From Paulinella micropora (lineage: Eukaryota; Cercozoa; Imbricatea; Euglyphida), in NCBI GenBank assembly GCA_009731375.1, contig BJOX01000108.1, positions 405,375 to 456,480 of the forward strand: DNA of 51,106 bases. Reading direction: 5' to 3'. The position numbers were made by a program, and so were the translations under genes. Below the pieces are notes generated by a model. It was not told the origin of the DNA. It searched no databases and saw nothing but the letters and a program-made list of their open reading frames with translations. This document shows, in pieces, positions 42,856-51,106 of this stretch (position 1 is the first letter of the stretch; each line of letters begins with the position of its first letter).

Positions 42856-44155
42856 CCATTTCTTTGTGTTGGTCTCCCAAATTACGACCGTGTATCGGGA
42901 AACCGTGCGTGGCCAATCTCCGGTGTTCTCTCAAGTGTTCCAGCCGCATGTCGCACAATGCCACTATCTGATTTGGCGTCCATTCGTCCTCCGATTCGCT
43001 CTCCTCTTCCGTTGTCTTAGGATTCCCCACCGCAAAAACCTCGCATGCTGCCTCGTCGGCCGCTGCCTCTTCCGACATTACGACTTTCACTTTTGCAAAA
43101 CTACCAGCCGTCCATTCCCCCTCATTGCCTTGAGAGTGGTCCTCTGTCGACAAGTGCTGCCTGCACCATCTTGTATACCGGTGCTTTTCATCCGCCCCAT
43201 ATCGCACCGTATATCCCGCACAGTCGATGGACGTGCGCATTCGTCTGAGCGCGTCCAAGCTCCACAACAAGCCCCCCGTGTATGCTGGTACCACCCAAAA
43301 TTTGTGGATATAGACCGAGCCGTCGGAGAGCCGAAAAGTCAGCAACATCGTACCCGTGATCGGTGTCGATCCCGACACTCCACTCACCCATCCCTGCGTG
43401 CGCCGCAGTGCCTGCTGATACCACCGCTGTCCCCCATATTTGTCCTGAAAGTGCTTCCCCATGACACTGATCGCCGCCATCGTGTCATTGCCAATGACCT
43501 CATACCCGCCCAACTCGGCAATTTCCACCTTCGTGTATGCTAAAGGGAAATCAGCTCTTTTAATTGAATTAACCATTCTCCTAGGACTCATAGAATCCGC
43601 GCGTTCCGCGATCTTTTGGTATGTCTGGAGGATAAGTCGGTTCCGCTCCCGTTCCTTCCCCTCATCCCCTCCATTGAGTCCCCTTCTCCCTTCCGACCCC
43701 TGGTCGATATCCTTATCTATGTTCTCTCTCTTCTGATCCCCTATTTCCCGCCTCTCTCCCTCATCTTCCTTATTCCCTATTTCCCCCTGAGCCCCCTTAT
43801 CACTCTTACCGTCTATAGTTCCGTTATCCTTATCCTCTGTTCTTCCCCGGTTTTCTCCCATTCCATCTCCACGAGTCCGCTCCTCTGCCTTCTGCCGTTT
43901 GTCGTGTGCCCTACCCTCTCTCTCCCTCTCTGTTGCTCTCATCCGTTTTCTGGTCATTCCCCAGTCAGATCTATGGACTGTCGTTCTCATTTGCCATCCC
44001 CCCTGGACGGGCTGCCGTACCCCGCTCCATCTACCCGCCGGAGCAGCAGGCGTTCCTGCCGTCTTCGTTCCCCTATCAGCCATCAATTCCCGCCGCATAC
44101 TCTTATGTTCCGTATTGCTATGTTCCCCACCTGTTTTGCCTTCCCCCGTGATCAC
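42488..44155 (-). CDS. Retropepsin-like domain in a 555-aa frame, with altered active-site triad
   Basis: The first 180 residues are charged and disordered. Residues about 205-320 match the retropepsin outline: YEVIGNDTMAAISVMG (active-site region near 223-226), a flap-like GSTPITGTMLLTF, and VVPAYTGGLLWSLDALRR followed by SIDCAGYTVRYG, the usual end of the fold. The triad reads Asp-Thr-Met where Asp-Thr/Ser-Gly is expected, so the enzyme may be inactive or divergent. An acidic region rich in Glu/Asp follows; the last 80 residues are probably out of frame. Confidence 0.65.
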   Translation of the reverse strand: MITGEGKTGGEHSNTEHKSMRRELMADRGTKTAGTPAAPAGRWSGVRQPVQGGWQMRTTVHRSDWGMTRKRMRATEREREGRAHDKRQKAEERTRGDGMGENRGRTEDKDNGTIDGKSDKGAQGEIGNKEDEGERREIGDQKRENIDKDIDQGSEGRRGLNGGDEGKERERNRLILQTYQKIAERADSMSPRRMVNSIKRADFPLAYTKVEIAELGGYEVIGNDTMAAISVMGKHFQDKYGGQRWYQQALRRTQGWVSGVSGSTPITGTMLLTFRLSDGSVYIHKFWVVPAYTGGLLWSLDALRRMRTSIDCAGYTVRYGADEKHRYTRWCRQHLSTEDHSQGNEGEWTAGSFAKVKVVMSEEAAADEAACEVFAVGNPKTTEEESESEDEWTPNQIVALCDMRLEHLREHRRLATHGFPIHGRNLGDQHKEMDGRTLPMAQYVVCNVAKPSQAKTGIIEFLKNKWGDDPIMRLGGSNQEGAEELDFLWGFHDSASSGKTNGNVVVRYRGFLGSGSDTYTESDAEARYSVSFRFEKSGKEISGETPYTGFGRNPG

Positions 44156-44326
44156 GACGTCATCTTTATCCTCACGCCGTCGCGGTCGCGCCTCTTCCTC
44201 ATTCCCGCTCCATGTGCCGCGTTTACCTCCGCCGGCCGAGTATATGGATGCGGGCGACGATCTTGCCTGCTAGACCCCGGCCTCGTCCTCCCTCCGCCGA
44301 AGTCCCCCGTGCCACGTTGTGGTCTG

Positions 44327-45123
44327 TCACCGCCCTGTTGGCCCCTTGTACTGCCGCCACCTCCACCGGTCTGCCGTCCTCTTGTTGCTGCCGCATTGGT
44401 GCCTTTGGCATCTTCGCCAGAATCGCTGGATCCACAACAGCGTCTTTATTGCCTTGACGTCTTCGTGATCCATCGTCCAAGCCACCGGATTGGTTTTGCC
44501 TTGCCATTTCTGCCATTTGTCCTTGTTGTCATTGGGTAGCGTCGGCAGTCTCAAGCCCGCGTTCAGCATCTCCGTTACCACGTTCTTGGTCGCCTGTTCC
44601 CTCCATAAGCCATGCCCCAAGATTAGCGGGTATACCTTCCGCTCGTCGTTGATCAGGCACGTGTCCATGACTGCCTGGAACAGGCCGGAAGAGGCACGCG
44701 GGCCCTGATTTTATCCTGGATCACTCCCCGAACCGTTTCCAATTCCTCATCCGCATCGGTGAGTGCCACGAACCCAAAGACCGTGCCGAAGACATAATGG
44801 ATCACGTCCACGAACTGCCAATGTGATCTCGCCGCATCGCCCTTGACTTCCTTGTCGAAGATTTCCTTCCACGTCAGCTGTTCGACAACCCCTGATTTGC
44901 CCCAACAATTCCCAAGACGTCCGCCAAGACGAAACAAATTGATTCCAGATCGTTGCCACTCTGCGCCCCGCGCAGCTGTTTCTTGAAATGTACCGCAAAT
45001 TGCCGCATCATGTTCATATATCGCCTGTCGTCTCCTTGGCTTAGGTCGATTTGGTCGTACCCCCGCCTTGCCAGCTCCGTGTTTGCCTTCAACTCTTTTA
45101 CTATCTTTTCCCTTTTCTTCCAT
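44327..45123 (-). CDS. Gag or Gag-proximal segment, frameshifted pieces
   Basis: Two minus-strand pieces: 45123-44653, sensible from about 44900 (HWQFVDVIHYVFGTVFGFVA, ELETVRGVIQDKIRARVP), and 44668-44327, which carries HGLWREQATKNVVTEMLNAG and DHEDVKAIKTLLWIQRFW. They join the Gag-like frame to the protease frame in collinear order. No zinc knuckle seen. Confidence 0.4.
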
Positions 45124-45497
45124 CCTTGGACCGAACTCCTGTTTGTACTACTCGCCCAACCCGAGCGAGCCTTCTCGTCATCCTCCGATCCTTCCTTCTT
45201 TGAATCCTCATCCGACTCCGAGCCTTCCGAGCCGCTTTTCTTCTTCTTACTCTTCGTCTTCTTTTTCTTAGGTTTCTTCTTCTTCCTCTTTTCCGGTGAC
45301 GCAGCCTCCGGTTCCTCCATCAATTTCAGCCGAAGCCTAATCCAGGCTACCCAACCATCCACACACACCCTCACCAATGACAGGTGATAAACCCACATCC
45401 GCAGTTCAGTCACCGTCGCCTTCCGAGTCGCCTCATCCAACAAAGCACTCCCGTTCATCGCGTTGTCCATGAGCCTCTTGAGTGCCGTCCCCCGTTA
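44874..45497 (-). CDS. Gag-like frame, second half, after an in-frame stop
   Basis: In the same frame as 46229-45495 and separated from it by a single TAA. It contains TVTELRMWVYHLSLVRVCVD, a Lys-rich and then acidic low-complexity stretch (EKRKKKKPKKKKTKSKKKKS, then SESDEDSKKE), and a helical part. The stop falls mid-domain, so it is a nonsense mutation, an error or a readthrough site. Confidence 0.5.
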
Positions 45498-46229
45498 CTT
45501 GATGTGTCCCATCGCGTCCATGCCGTCGTTGTACTGCTTCATGGCCTCTGTAAAGAAATCCGCTTCCTTCCTCACCTCGTCCGCCCATTGCGTGTTTGCC
45601 GTCTCCAACCACGACGCCAAGTCATCAACCGGATTGAGCATCATGCGCTTGTTCCAATCGTGGTAGGCCGCAGTGACTTTGATGTCCTGCTGTCGGATTG
45701 CTATTATCAGCCGGTCAATAGCTGCCACCAGTTCCGTCGCTTTCCCTTCGGTTATGATTTCCCCGTCATCCATGATAGGCCGTACCATATAAGCCGACAA
45801 CGTCTTCGACGAGATCTGATCCCTGTGATGTCCCACCGTCACCGCTAAAGCCTCCGCCATTTTGGCCAACACTCCCGTCTTGATCCCTTGCCCCCAGTGT
45901 GGCTTGCCTGCTGGTAGCTGCCATTCGTTCCACGCGTCGATGTCGTCCTTAATCCCCTTTTCATCAGGTCCGTCCGTCCAAATTTTGAGCGAGTTCCTGT
46001 TCAGCTGTGAGTAAATCTCGATAGCCGTCGGGCTCGCCTGCAACATCTGGAGGAAGTGATCAGACATAATCGGAGGATTCCGCGCATACGTCAAAGGAGC
46101 CGCCGGCGCCGTCCCCGCCTTTTCCTCCCCCTCGTCCACTCGCATAGGCGAAAGCCCCGCTTTCTTGAATGGCGTAAACCTGATCGGTAGTACCGGTGGT
46201 GGTACCCCGCCTTGCGCCTCGTCGGTCAT
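45495..46229 (-). CDS. Putative Gag of the Ty3/gypsy element, N-terminal 244 aa
   Basis: ATG at 46229, the first frame after the putative leader. It opens with a Pro/Ala-rich segment and then a helical region (HFLQMLQASPTAIEIYSQLN, VLAKMAEALAVTVGHHRDQI, ELVAAIDRLIIAIRQQDIKV). Helical composition and position upstream of the protease and RT support a Gag capsid role; no sequence motif proves it. Ends in TAA, with the same frame open beyond. Confidence 0.55.
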   Translation of the reverse strand: MTDEAQGGVPPPVLPIRFTPFKKAGLSPMRVDEGEEKAGTAPAAPLTYARNPPIMSDHFLQMLQASPTAIEIYSQLNRNSLKIWTDGPDEKGIKDDIDAWNEWQLPAGKPHWGQGIKTGVLAKMAEALAVTVGHHRDQISSKTLSAYMVRPIMDDGEIITEGKATELVAAIDRLIIAIRQQDIKVTAAYHDWNKRMMLNPVDDLASWLETANTQWADEVRKEADFFTEAMKQYNDGMDAMGHIK

Positions 46230-46409
46230 TCGTCGCCACTAACGTAGAAGGGAAAAATTGGTAGCAATAGAACCCAAACCCATATATACATGCCCCTTCT
46301 TCAAATATAATCCCCATTATCCTGTCCACATCCCTTTTGGTATCCAGGCATCGCCCGCCTCTAGCCTTCCAAGTCCTCTCTCCCTCTTTCCTATGTATCC
46401 GTCCCCCCC

Positions 46410-46445
<36 letters not shown>

Positions 46446-46468
46446 CCCCCCCCTTTTTCCCTCCCCCC

Positions 46469-46585
46469 NNNNNNNNNNNNNNNNNNNNNNNNNNNNNNNN
46501 NNNNNNNNNNNNNNNNNNNNNNNNNNNNNNNNNNNNNNNNNNNNNNNNNNNNNNNNNNNNNNNNNNNNNNNNNNNNNNNNNNNNN
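46469..46585. other. Assembly gap (117 N) between oppositely oriented coding segments
   Basis: Flanked on the left by T and C homopolymers (46405-46468). Coding sense flips from minus to plus across it, so the join may be artificial. Confidence 0.95.
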
Positions 46586-46800
46586 GGCATGACGAACATC
46601 CTGCACAATGGAAACAGTTTGTCAGTCGGTTGAGGACGAGATGGACGAAGGAACAGACACAGGGGAGTGTAGAGGGCAATGAGTGGCAGTCGGAGGAGAC
46701 GAAGGAATGGATGATGGCCTTGGGGGCAAAAATGGAGATAAGACACATACAGGAGTTGGCAATGAAGTGGGAGAAGAGTACGGAGTCCCTTCTACGTTAG
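46586..46800 (+). pseudogene. 3' end of a Trp/Glu-rich charged ORF (plus-strand cassette)
   Basis: Frame open from the gap to a TAG at 46798-46800: NEWQSEETKEWMMALGAKM, then HIQELAMKWEKSTESLLR. The WxSEETxEWL-type motif recurs at about 49154-49192. The stop is part of TTCTACGTTAGG. Confidence 0.45.
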
Positions 46801-47649
46801 GTATTCCTCATTCTACAAGTCGTTAGACAGTTATTATATTATTAAATATTTGGTCTCGGTAACATTGGAGTCGCTAATAAAAACACAGTTTACGGGGTAG
46901 GAAATTTTCCTCGTTCCTCAGAAATTTTTGGGTCTTCTATGACTTGAGAAAATCGGCACAGATTCGAGGTTTGCGACGTGGTTTATTCGAATGGAACTTG
47001 ATGGTTGTTGATGGTTTTTGGTTGTTTGTTGATGAATCTATGCATGGGGCATGCATTTCTTGTGTTCGTCTTGGGTTCTCGTGTCTTTTCGTGGATGGGC
47101 AAGGGTTGCTGTGTCAAACACACACACATCATGTGGCGGGAAATAGTTTGTACACATGGAAACTCGGAATTTATTATGGCATAAGGTTACCTTGAATGCA
47201 CATATATGCAAGGAGTGTGGTGCATGCGTTCTTTGCGTGTTTTGGGGTTTTTCGAGTGATGAGCAAGGGTTGCTGTACATACATGTCATGGGGACACTCC
47301 ACACATGTCATGTTTTCTCTCGAAACCGTAAGGACAACCTTATGCAAACTTGGTTCTATATTTATTGTGGATGATGGAGGCAGGATGACATGTTTTCTCA
47401 CAATGAATGCTGGAATAGAAGCACAGGAATGTACGGAAGGTGGGTGGTTCTCGCGGATGTCAACGGAGCATGGTAGGTAGGAGGGACAAAGACATGGGGA
47501 AAACATGCCACAAGGGGGAATACAACACGGATTCGAAGGTTTGGAGGGACGAACAATGATATGGCATGGTATATGGAGGGGTTTATGTGGAAGGATACAA
47601 AAGGGGGAAGACGGTCGGGGGCGAGGCAATCAGACGACATGGAGGATGA
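46801..47649. other. Spacer between plus-strand cassette ORFs
   Basis: No supported gene. Contains two diverged copies of a module of about 190 bp (GGGCATGCATTTCTTGTGTT, then GGGCAAGGGTTGCTGTGTCA, at about 47045-47115; GGTGCATGCGTTCTTTGCGT, then GAGCAAGGGTTGCTGTACAT, at about 47220-47280). The second copy is followed by a third partial copy of the ACATGTCATG part. Confidence 0.4.
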
Positions 47650-47994
47650 TTGACATGGGAGGATTTATGCTCATTGTCAGATGGAATTGGGGGATGGATA
47701 GTGGCGGGAACCAAAAAGGGAACATGGGAGAAACAAATGGTGGAGTTGGTTTGGAAAAAGACACGAGGGACATGGCGAAAGAGGACAGAAACGAGGGGGA
47801 CATCATGGCGCAAAACTCCAAGTGGAAATTCACGGTATTTACGGTGGGCGGCCTTGGGAGTGGACAAGGCAAAAATGGTGTCCTTTTTCAAGGGGTTTTG
47901 CGGGCTTTTTTTTTCAAAGAATGGAATACTGGCCATATCGGCCATATCAGTACCCTTCAAGTCCTTATTTTCCTTTTTCGCACTGAGTGCGTAG
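47650..47994 (+). CDS. Plus-strand cassette ORF 1: basic protein with hydrophobic C-terminus
   Basis: 114-aa frame: Trp/Lys/Arg-rich N-terminal part (WEKQMVELVWKKTRGTWRKR), then a hydrophobic end (FFKGFCGLFFSKNGILAISA) and stop. An overlapping frame (47505-48050) is less protein-like. Not recognised. Confidence 0.35.
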   Translation: MTWEDLCSLSDGIGGWIVAGTKKGTWEKQMVELVWKKTRGTWRKRTETRGTSWRKTPSGNSRYLRWAALGVDKAKMVSFFKGFCGLFFSKNGILAISAISVPFKSLFSFFALSA

Positions 47995-48084
47995 GGTGGG
48001 GAAGCTCAGAAGGGACAAGGTATGTGGAAATAAGGAAGGGAATGGGATAGGCTATACAGGATATCATATCTACGTTAGGTTTCG

Positions 48085-48597
48085 ATGGAGGAGAAGAAGT
48101 CTGACAAGGCAGAGAGGGGAGAAGAGGAAGAAAGGCAGTGGGACCAATGGCGTGAGGCGTGGGAAGAGGAGACTGAGGAAGGAGAAAAGGGGATGTGGGC
48201 CAAGGGGGAAATACGAATAGGCAAGGATGTATACAAGGAGGTGGTGGCAACAGCTGAGGAATATGAAACATTTCGGGAGAAACTGATAGAATGGGCAAAG
48301 AGAAGGGAGGTATGCCCTCATGAGCTAGAAAGAAGACGGGAGGCAATGATCAAGGCAGAGAAGGCGAAAATATCGGCTTTGATGTTGGCTGAGATGATAC
48401 GGGCACGATACGTGTGGAATCAAGAGGCGAGGGAAATTCGGAGACAGTTCAAGGAGTCCGAAAGGAGGCTTTCAAATGGGAAAGACGGGAATATGCAGAG
48501 CCCAGGAAGGCTGAGGAACAGGAGAAAGGAAAGAGGGAGGGGGGACAGTCAAAAGAGGATCAACCTTCAAAGAAGGCTAAGAAGGAGGAATGAGTGA
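48085..48597 (+). CDS. Plus-strand cassette ORF 2: charged, Trp-rich helical protein (one frameshift)
   Basis: The ATG lies 5 nt after TCTACGTTAGG (48070-48080). The product is almost all Glu/Lys/Arg/Trp/Ala helix (EERQWDQWREAWEEETEEGE, YETFREKLIEWAKRREVCPH, RARYVWNQEAREIRRQFKES). Near 48463 a one-base shift leads into a better frame (EAFKWERREYAEPRKAEEQE, ending SKKAKKEE and TGA at about 48594). It is probably a long coiled-coil. Not recognised. Confidence 0.5.
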   Translation: MEEKKSDKAERGEEEERQWDQWREAWEEETEEGEKGMWAKGEIRIGKDVYKEVVATAEEYETFREKLIEWAKRREVCPHELERRREAMIKAEKAKISALMLAEMIRARYVWNQEAREIRRQFKESERRLSNGKDGNMQSPGRLRNRRKERGRGDSQKRINLQRRLRRRNE

Positions 48598-48620
48598 CAC
48601 GAGGAGGGATACTAGACAAG

Positions 48621-49079
48621 ATGGCACATGCTTCTACGTTAGGACACACGTCAGAGGATGAGCAAACGGGAGCTAAGGTTGGAGCGGAGGGGGACCAACA
48701 ATGGGGACGAGTTAGGGGGATGGAATATAAGGTGGATGAGGAGGCACGACAGTTCATAGAGGAGATGGGTGACGAGTGGAGTGAACGGGTGGAGGCAATT
48801 TTGCACACGGAACGGATAACGGGGGATAAAAGATGGATGACAATTAGGAAACTATGGGAGTTAAGATGGCGGTGGTTTAGAGAGCGAGAGGGTTTATGGA
48901 AACAATTCGCCAAGTCGGAGGAGACGAGGAACCAATATGTTTTTCTGGCCTTGTTGACGAAGGTGGGGGAGAAATGGGTAGCGGAGAGGGTACATACGGC
49001 GTGGGCTTGCGCCACGGGGAAGGCAGCACATGCTAAGAAATGGTTGCAAACTCTCCAAGGAAGAGGAGAGAACAGTTAG
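48621..49079 (+). CDS. Plus-strand cassette ORF 3: Trp-rich helical protein
   Basis: ATG at 48621 (MAHASTLGHTSEDE), or an upstream GTG at 48594; TTCTACGTTAGG overlaps the first codons. Helical and Trp-rich (EEARQFIEEMGDEWSERVEA, LWELRWRWFREREGLWKQFA, YVFLALLTKVGEKWVAERVH). Stop TAG at about 49077. It resembles ORFs 2 and 4 in composition and in spacing of Trp, suggesting a duplicated family. Confidence 0.5.
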   Translation: MAHASTLGHTSEDEQTGAKVGAEGDQQWGRVRGMEYKVDEEARQFIEEMGDEWSERVEAILHTERITGDKRWMTIRKLWELRWRWFREREGLWKQFAKSEETRNQYVFLALLTKVGEKWVAERVHTAWACATGKAAHAKKWLQTLQGRGENS

Positions 49080-49097
49080 ACACTGTTCGTCGAACCC

Positions 49098-49456
49098 TTG
49101 CGGATGCGAGAAATAATCGAGAGGGTGGAGAATCATGCACCGGGCAACGATTGGGACAGTGAAGAGACACAGGAGTGGCTTAAACAGTTGCGGGAGGACA
49201 GAGACCAGTGGACACAAAAGGACAAGAAAGAGAGGGCAGCAAAGAGAACGGACATTGAGCTGGGAAGAGAGACAACAAGTCACACTCAAATGGAGGAAAT
49301 GGCAGTGGATGAGGAGGGGAAAGGGTGACACAGGAACTGAAGATGGCGAGGGAGGTGAGGAGGAAGGCGGAAGACGAGGAGATAGAGGGAGAGTTGGTGG
49401 TGGAACAAGAGATACGAGAGGACTCAGATCATACCAGATGGGCCGGCACAGACTGA
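49098..49456 (+). CDS. Plus-strand cassette ORF 4: charged helical protein (one frameshift)
   Basis: Starts near 49098 (MREIIERVENHAPGNDWDSE; the ATG lies at 49104), with ETQEWLKQLREDRDQWTQKD. At about 49320 a one-base shift gives VTQELKMAREVRRKAEDEEI, then HTRWAGTD and TGA at 49454-49456. A polypurine run (GGAGGGGGGG, 49531-49540) follows about 75 nt downstream and just before repeat S, as a polypurine tract would before a 3' LTR. Confidence 0.5.
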
Positions 49457-49530
49457 GAATCTAATAAGCAGGTCAAAAAGAGTGAATTATCAACGGTAAA
49501 GGTTTTGGCCAAATCTGATAGTCACTACTT

Positions 49531-49540
49531 CGGAGGGGGG
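49531..49540 (+). promoter_or_regulatory. Candidate polypurine tract
   Basis: GGAGGGGGGG about 29 bp before the start of repeat S (TGTGAGTTTG). A polypurine tract normally abuts the 3' LTR directly, so either the LTR starts earlier (TATAATTGG) or the resemblance is fortuitous. Confidence 0.35.
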
Positions 49541-49569
49541 GTATAATTGGCCGGTTACTAATACATACT

Positions 49570-50334
49570 GTGAGTTTGTATTACAACTCTTCAAGTAGGC
49601 AGGTACAACGAACTCTTAATAAGAACACTATGGCTGCTTGAGTCCTGACTCAGTGTGAGCAAGTGAAATACCAGTAAATAGTAGAGAGGTCACTTCGTTT
49701 ATTTACGTATTTTCGAACTCTTGGCAGGCTTGGGTGCAACGTACGGTCAAGTGCAGAATGTAGATTGTGAGGTCTCCAACTCTCAAACGGATAGTGTCGC
49801 GAGTCTTCAAGTTAACAATCATTAAACGGATACTATTGCTGTCGACATTCAAGACGTAAAAAAATGTTAAATTTCAGATTTTTGGGTCAGATTTCGGATT
49901 TTGGTTGGAATTTCGATTTTGTGACAAAAATTTAAATTTCTCAAATTAACGGCTATATGCGTCCGCAAAAAACGGAAATTTTCGCAAAATATTACCGTTA
50001 AATCGAGGAATTTGAATTTTTCACACAAAATCGAAAAAATGACTCAAAATCGAAATTCCAATCAAAATCTAAAAGCCACAATTTTTTTCTCTTGAATGTC
50101 GATAGCAGTATGTGTCGGGTTATTGGACTTGAAAATTCCCCAAATTGATTTGGGAAACCTCAAGGCGAAAATGACTGGCAACGGATGACAGTTAGATATT
50201 GTGTTTTCCCGTCCTTGTTCACAAATTTACAGTAAAACGTGTTTCACGGGGAAATCGGGGGAAAAGGTTACACGAACAGGAAAAATGGCAATAGCTAAAA
50301 AGAAATTTGAAGTGATCGTTTGAAATCATTTCTG
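49570..50334 (+). repeat. LTR-like direct repeat S, right copy, containing a foldback insertion
   Basis: Counterpart of 34967-35525. It is longer because of an inserted inverted-repeat element (49834-50110). Homology ends at CGTTTGAAATCATTTCTG; repeat R follows directly. Confidence 0.65.
49834..50110. mobile_element. Foldback MITE inserted in the right copy of repeat S
   Basis: Terminal inverted repeats CTATTGCTGTCGACATTCAAG and CTTGAATGTCGATAGCAG lie next to TA dinucleotides. Inner arms also pair (TTGGTTGGAATTTCGATTTT near 49902 with its complement near 50045). About 275 bp, AT-rich, no coding frame, absent from the left copy of repeat S. A TA target is typical of Tc1/mariner-related MITEs; the assignment is inference. 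Confidence 0.75.
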
Positions 50335-50522
50335 TAGGCATCACCCCCCGGATAGCCGGTAAAAAGTACCTTTTCCTGGTGACAGGTGCACCAGCTTGGT
50401 TTTCAGTATTATTTGTCCGGATTGGACCTGATGCCATTTTATTCCTGGTCTGTTGCCGTTTTCCTTTTTGGCTTCACTGAGCTAATATAACGAGACATCA
50501 TTCTCATCTTTTGAGGACTGTG
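50333..50522 (+). repeat. Dispersed repeat R, right copy
   Basis: Matches 1428-1615 in inverted orientation at very high identity, which marks R as a recently active or conserved repeat. Starts TGTAGGCATCACCCC. Confidence 0.8.
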
Positions 50523-51106
50523 TTTGGTTGTATTACCGACTTTTTACGAGCTATCGTTGGGGGCATTACATTTGGAGTCCACATCACTAGGGTGATTTCT
50601 TTCTGCTTTGCCACACAGGCAACAGAGTGAATTTTCACTGACCTGTCTCACACGGGGACGTCAGACGAAAACAAATACTCCAACACAGCTGCCTCATGAC
50701 TCTTTCACAAAACAAATAATTTGATTGGTCTCGCACCCTCTAGCCCAATCCATATCTGTGTGCTCACAAGGAGACATCAGATACAAACTCTCTGTCGTTC
50801 TTGCTGTTCTCACACAGAGACCAAGAAGAAGGAGGTGGACAGAAGAGTGAAGGAACACACACAAAACACGAACAAGCATAGGGACAGGAGCACAACACTC
50901 TACCCTTCTAGTTTGTGCATTTATCTGCATTATCTCACACATAGTATTACGTCAGAGTATTTTTGCAACTCTCTGATCGTTTTTTAAAGGTAGGTCTGAG
51001 AACCTATCCGACCGACTGTCGACTTCTCAAGGAGAGCTTTTCTAGCTTCTCTATTACTATCTGTGTGTAGGTCCAAGTGCCTCATACTAGATACAATATA
51101 GAAAAG
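50523..51106. other. Window end, no supported gene
   Basis: No frame with convincing composition and no simple repeat. It may be the continuation of repeat R or unique sequence. Confidence 0.4.

Larger units (their letters stand above)
37685..46250 (-). mobile_element. Ty3/gypsy-type LTR retrotransposon, internal region, degenerate
   Basis: In minus-strand order: a putative Gag (46229-45495 and onward), a Lys/Glu-rich segment, a retropepsin-like domain, reverse transcriptase, RNase H, HHCC zinc finger, DDE integrase core, a GPY-like motif and an extra ORF. The order protease-RT-RNase H-integrase defines the Ty3/gypsy (Metaviridae-type) class. At least two in-frame stops (45495 and 41196) and several frameshifts (near 44900, 42730, 42260, 40830, 39920 and 39590) show this copy cannot make an intact polyprotein, unless some of these are sequence errors. 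Immediately 5' of the Gag ATG the minus strand reads CTTCTACGTTAG, then TGGCGACGA. TGGCGACGA would suit a primer-binding site for a Ser-type tRNA end. Confidence 0.85.

Noticed and set aside
43616-44539. Plus-strand 307-aa Pro/Ser/Leu frame and similar frames at 42680-43543 and 40100-40804
   Set aside because: These are antisense shadows of the Ty3/gypsy polyprotein; the minus strand carries the recognised motifs.
46220-46240. TGGCGACGA upstream of Gag as a proven primer-binding site
   Set aside because: Nine bases are compatible with a Ser-type tRNA end, but the adjacent sequence does not look like an LTR end (no CA), so it is kept only as a note.
46258-46800. Frames spanning the N gap at 46469-46585
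   Set aside because: Translation across unknown bases is meaningless; only the part after 46586 is considered.

Overview
The window is nuclear DNA from a eukaryote with a large, repeat-choked genome. The evidence is short GT-AG exons separated by long introns, Ty3/gypsy and LINE reverse transcriptases, poly(A)-signal-type gene ends, inverted-repeat DNA elements and kilobases of tetranucleotide microsatellite ((TATC)n, (TATG)n, (CATA)n). I cannot name the species; an aquatic invertebrate, protist or alga would all fit. There are six runs of N, each bordered by G or C homopolymers that look like sequencing artefact, so joins at those points should not be trusted.

Layout. 0-1 kb: a GC-rich intact reading frame of unknown function. 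1.4-7.8 kb: a decayed minus-strand coding region (called element A here, probably retroelement-derived), interrupted by a LINE reverse-transcriptase fragment and by the 3' end of an unrelated GC-rich plus-strand gene. 7.8-10.8 kb: largely non-coding. 10.86-34.2 kb: two divergently transcribed host genes that I assembled by hand from splice sites and codon phase. Gene M (minus, 17183 to 10859, nine exons) encodes a small membrane protein with two hydrophobic segments. Gene P (plus, about 17787 to 34196, fifteen exons whose phases all agree, 1326 nt ending in a stop) encodes an acidic, low-complexity protein with a central conserved-looking part and a C-terminal hydrophobic helix. 34.9-50.4 kb: retroelement territory. 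It holds a minus-strand Ty3/gypsy element (retropepsin-like, RT, RNase H, integrase, an extra ORF) carrying several stops and frameshifts, a plus-strand cassette of Trp-rich charged ORFs, LTR-like direct repeats, a 59-bp minisatellite and a foldback element.

The most striking signal lies inside genes M and P. Many exons are accompanied by partial, decayed tandem copies of one exon edge. Copies carrying the 3' splice site and the start of the exon lie upstream of the intact exon; copies carrying the exon end and the 5' splice site lie downstream. Microsatellite separates the copies. In gene P a 101-bp array of about 13 units (26.57-27.8 kb) repeats an acceptor, 62 nt of open frame and a consensus-like GTAAGT donor, in the same 1-to-0 phase as the intact exon, so it could serve as an array of alternative mini-exons or as splice decoys. 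The introns also hold a 350-bp retroposon-like repeat ending in (TATC)n, a 1.37-kb long-inverted-repeat element and GC-rich hairpin elements. Together these suggest how introns here grow and how the microsatellites spread.
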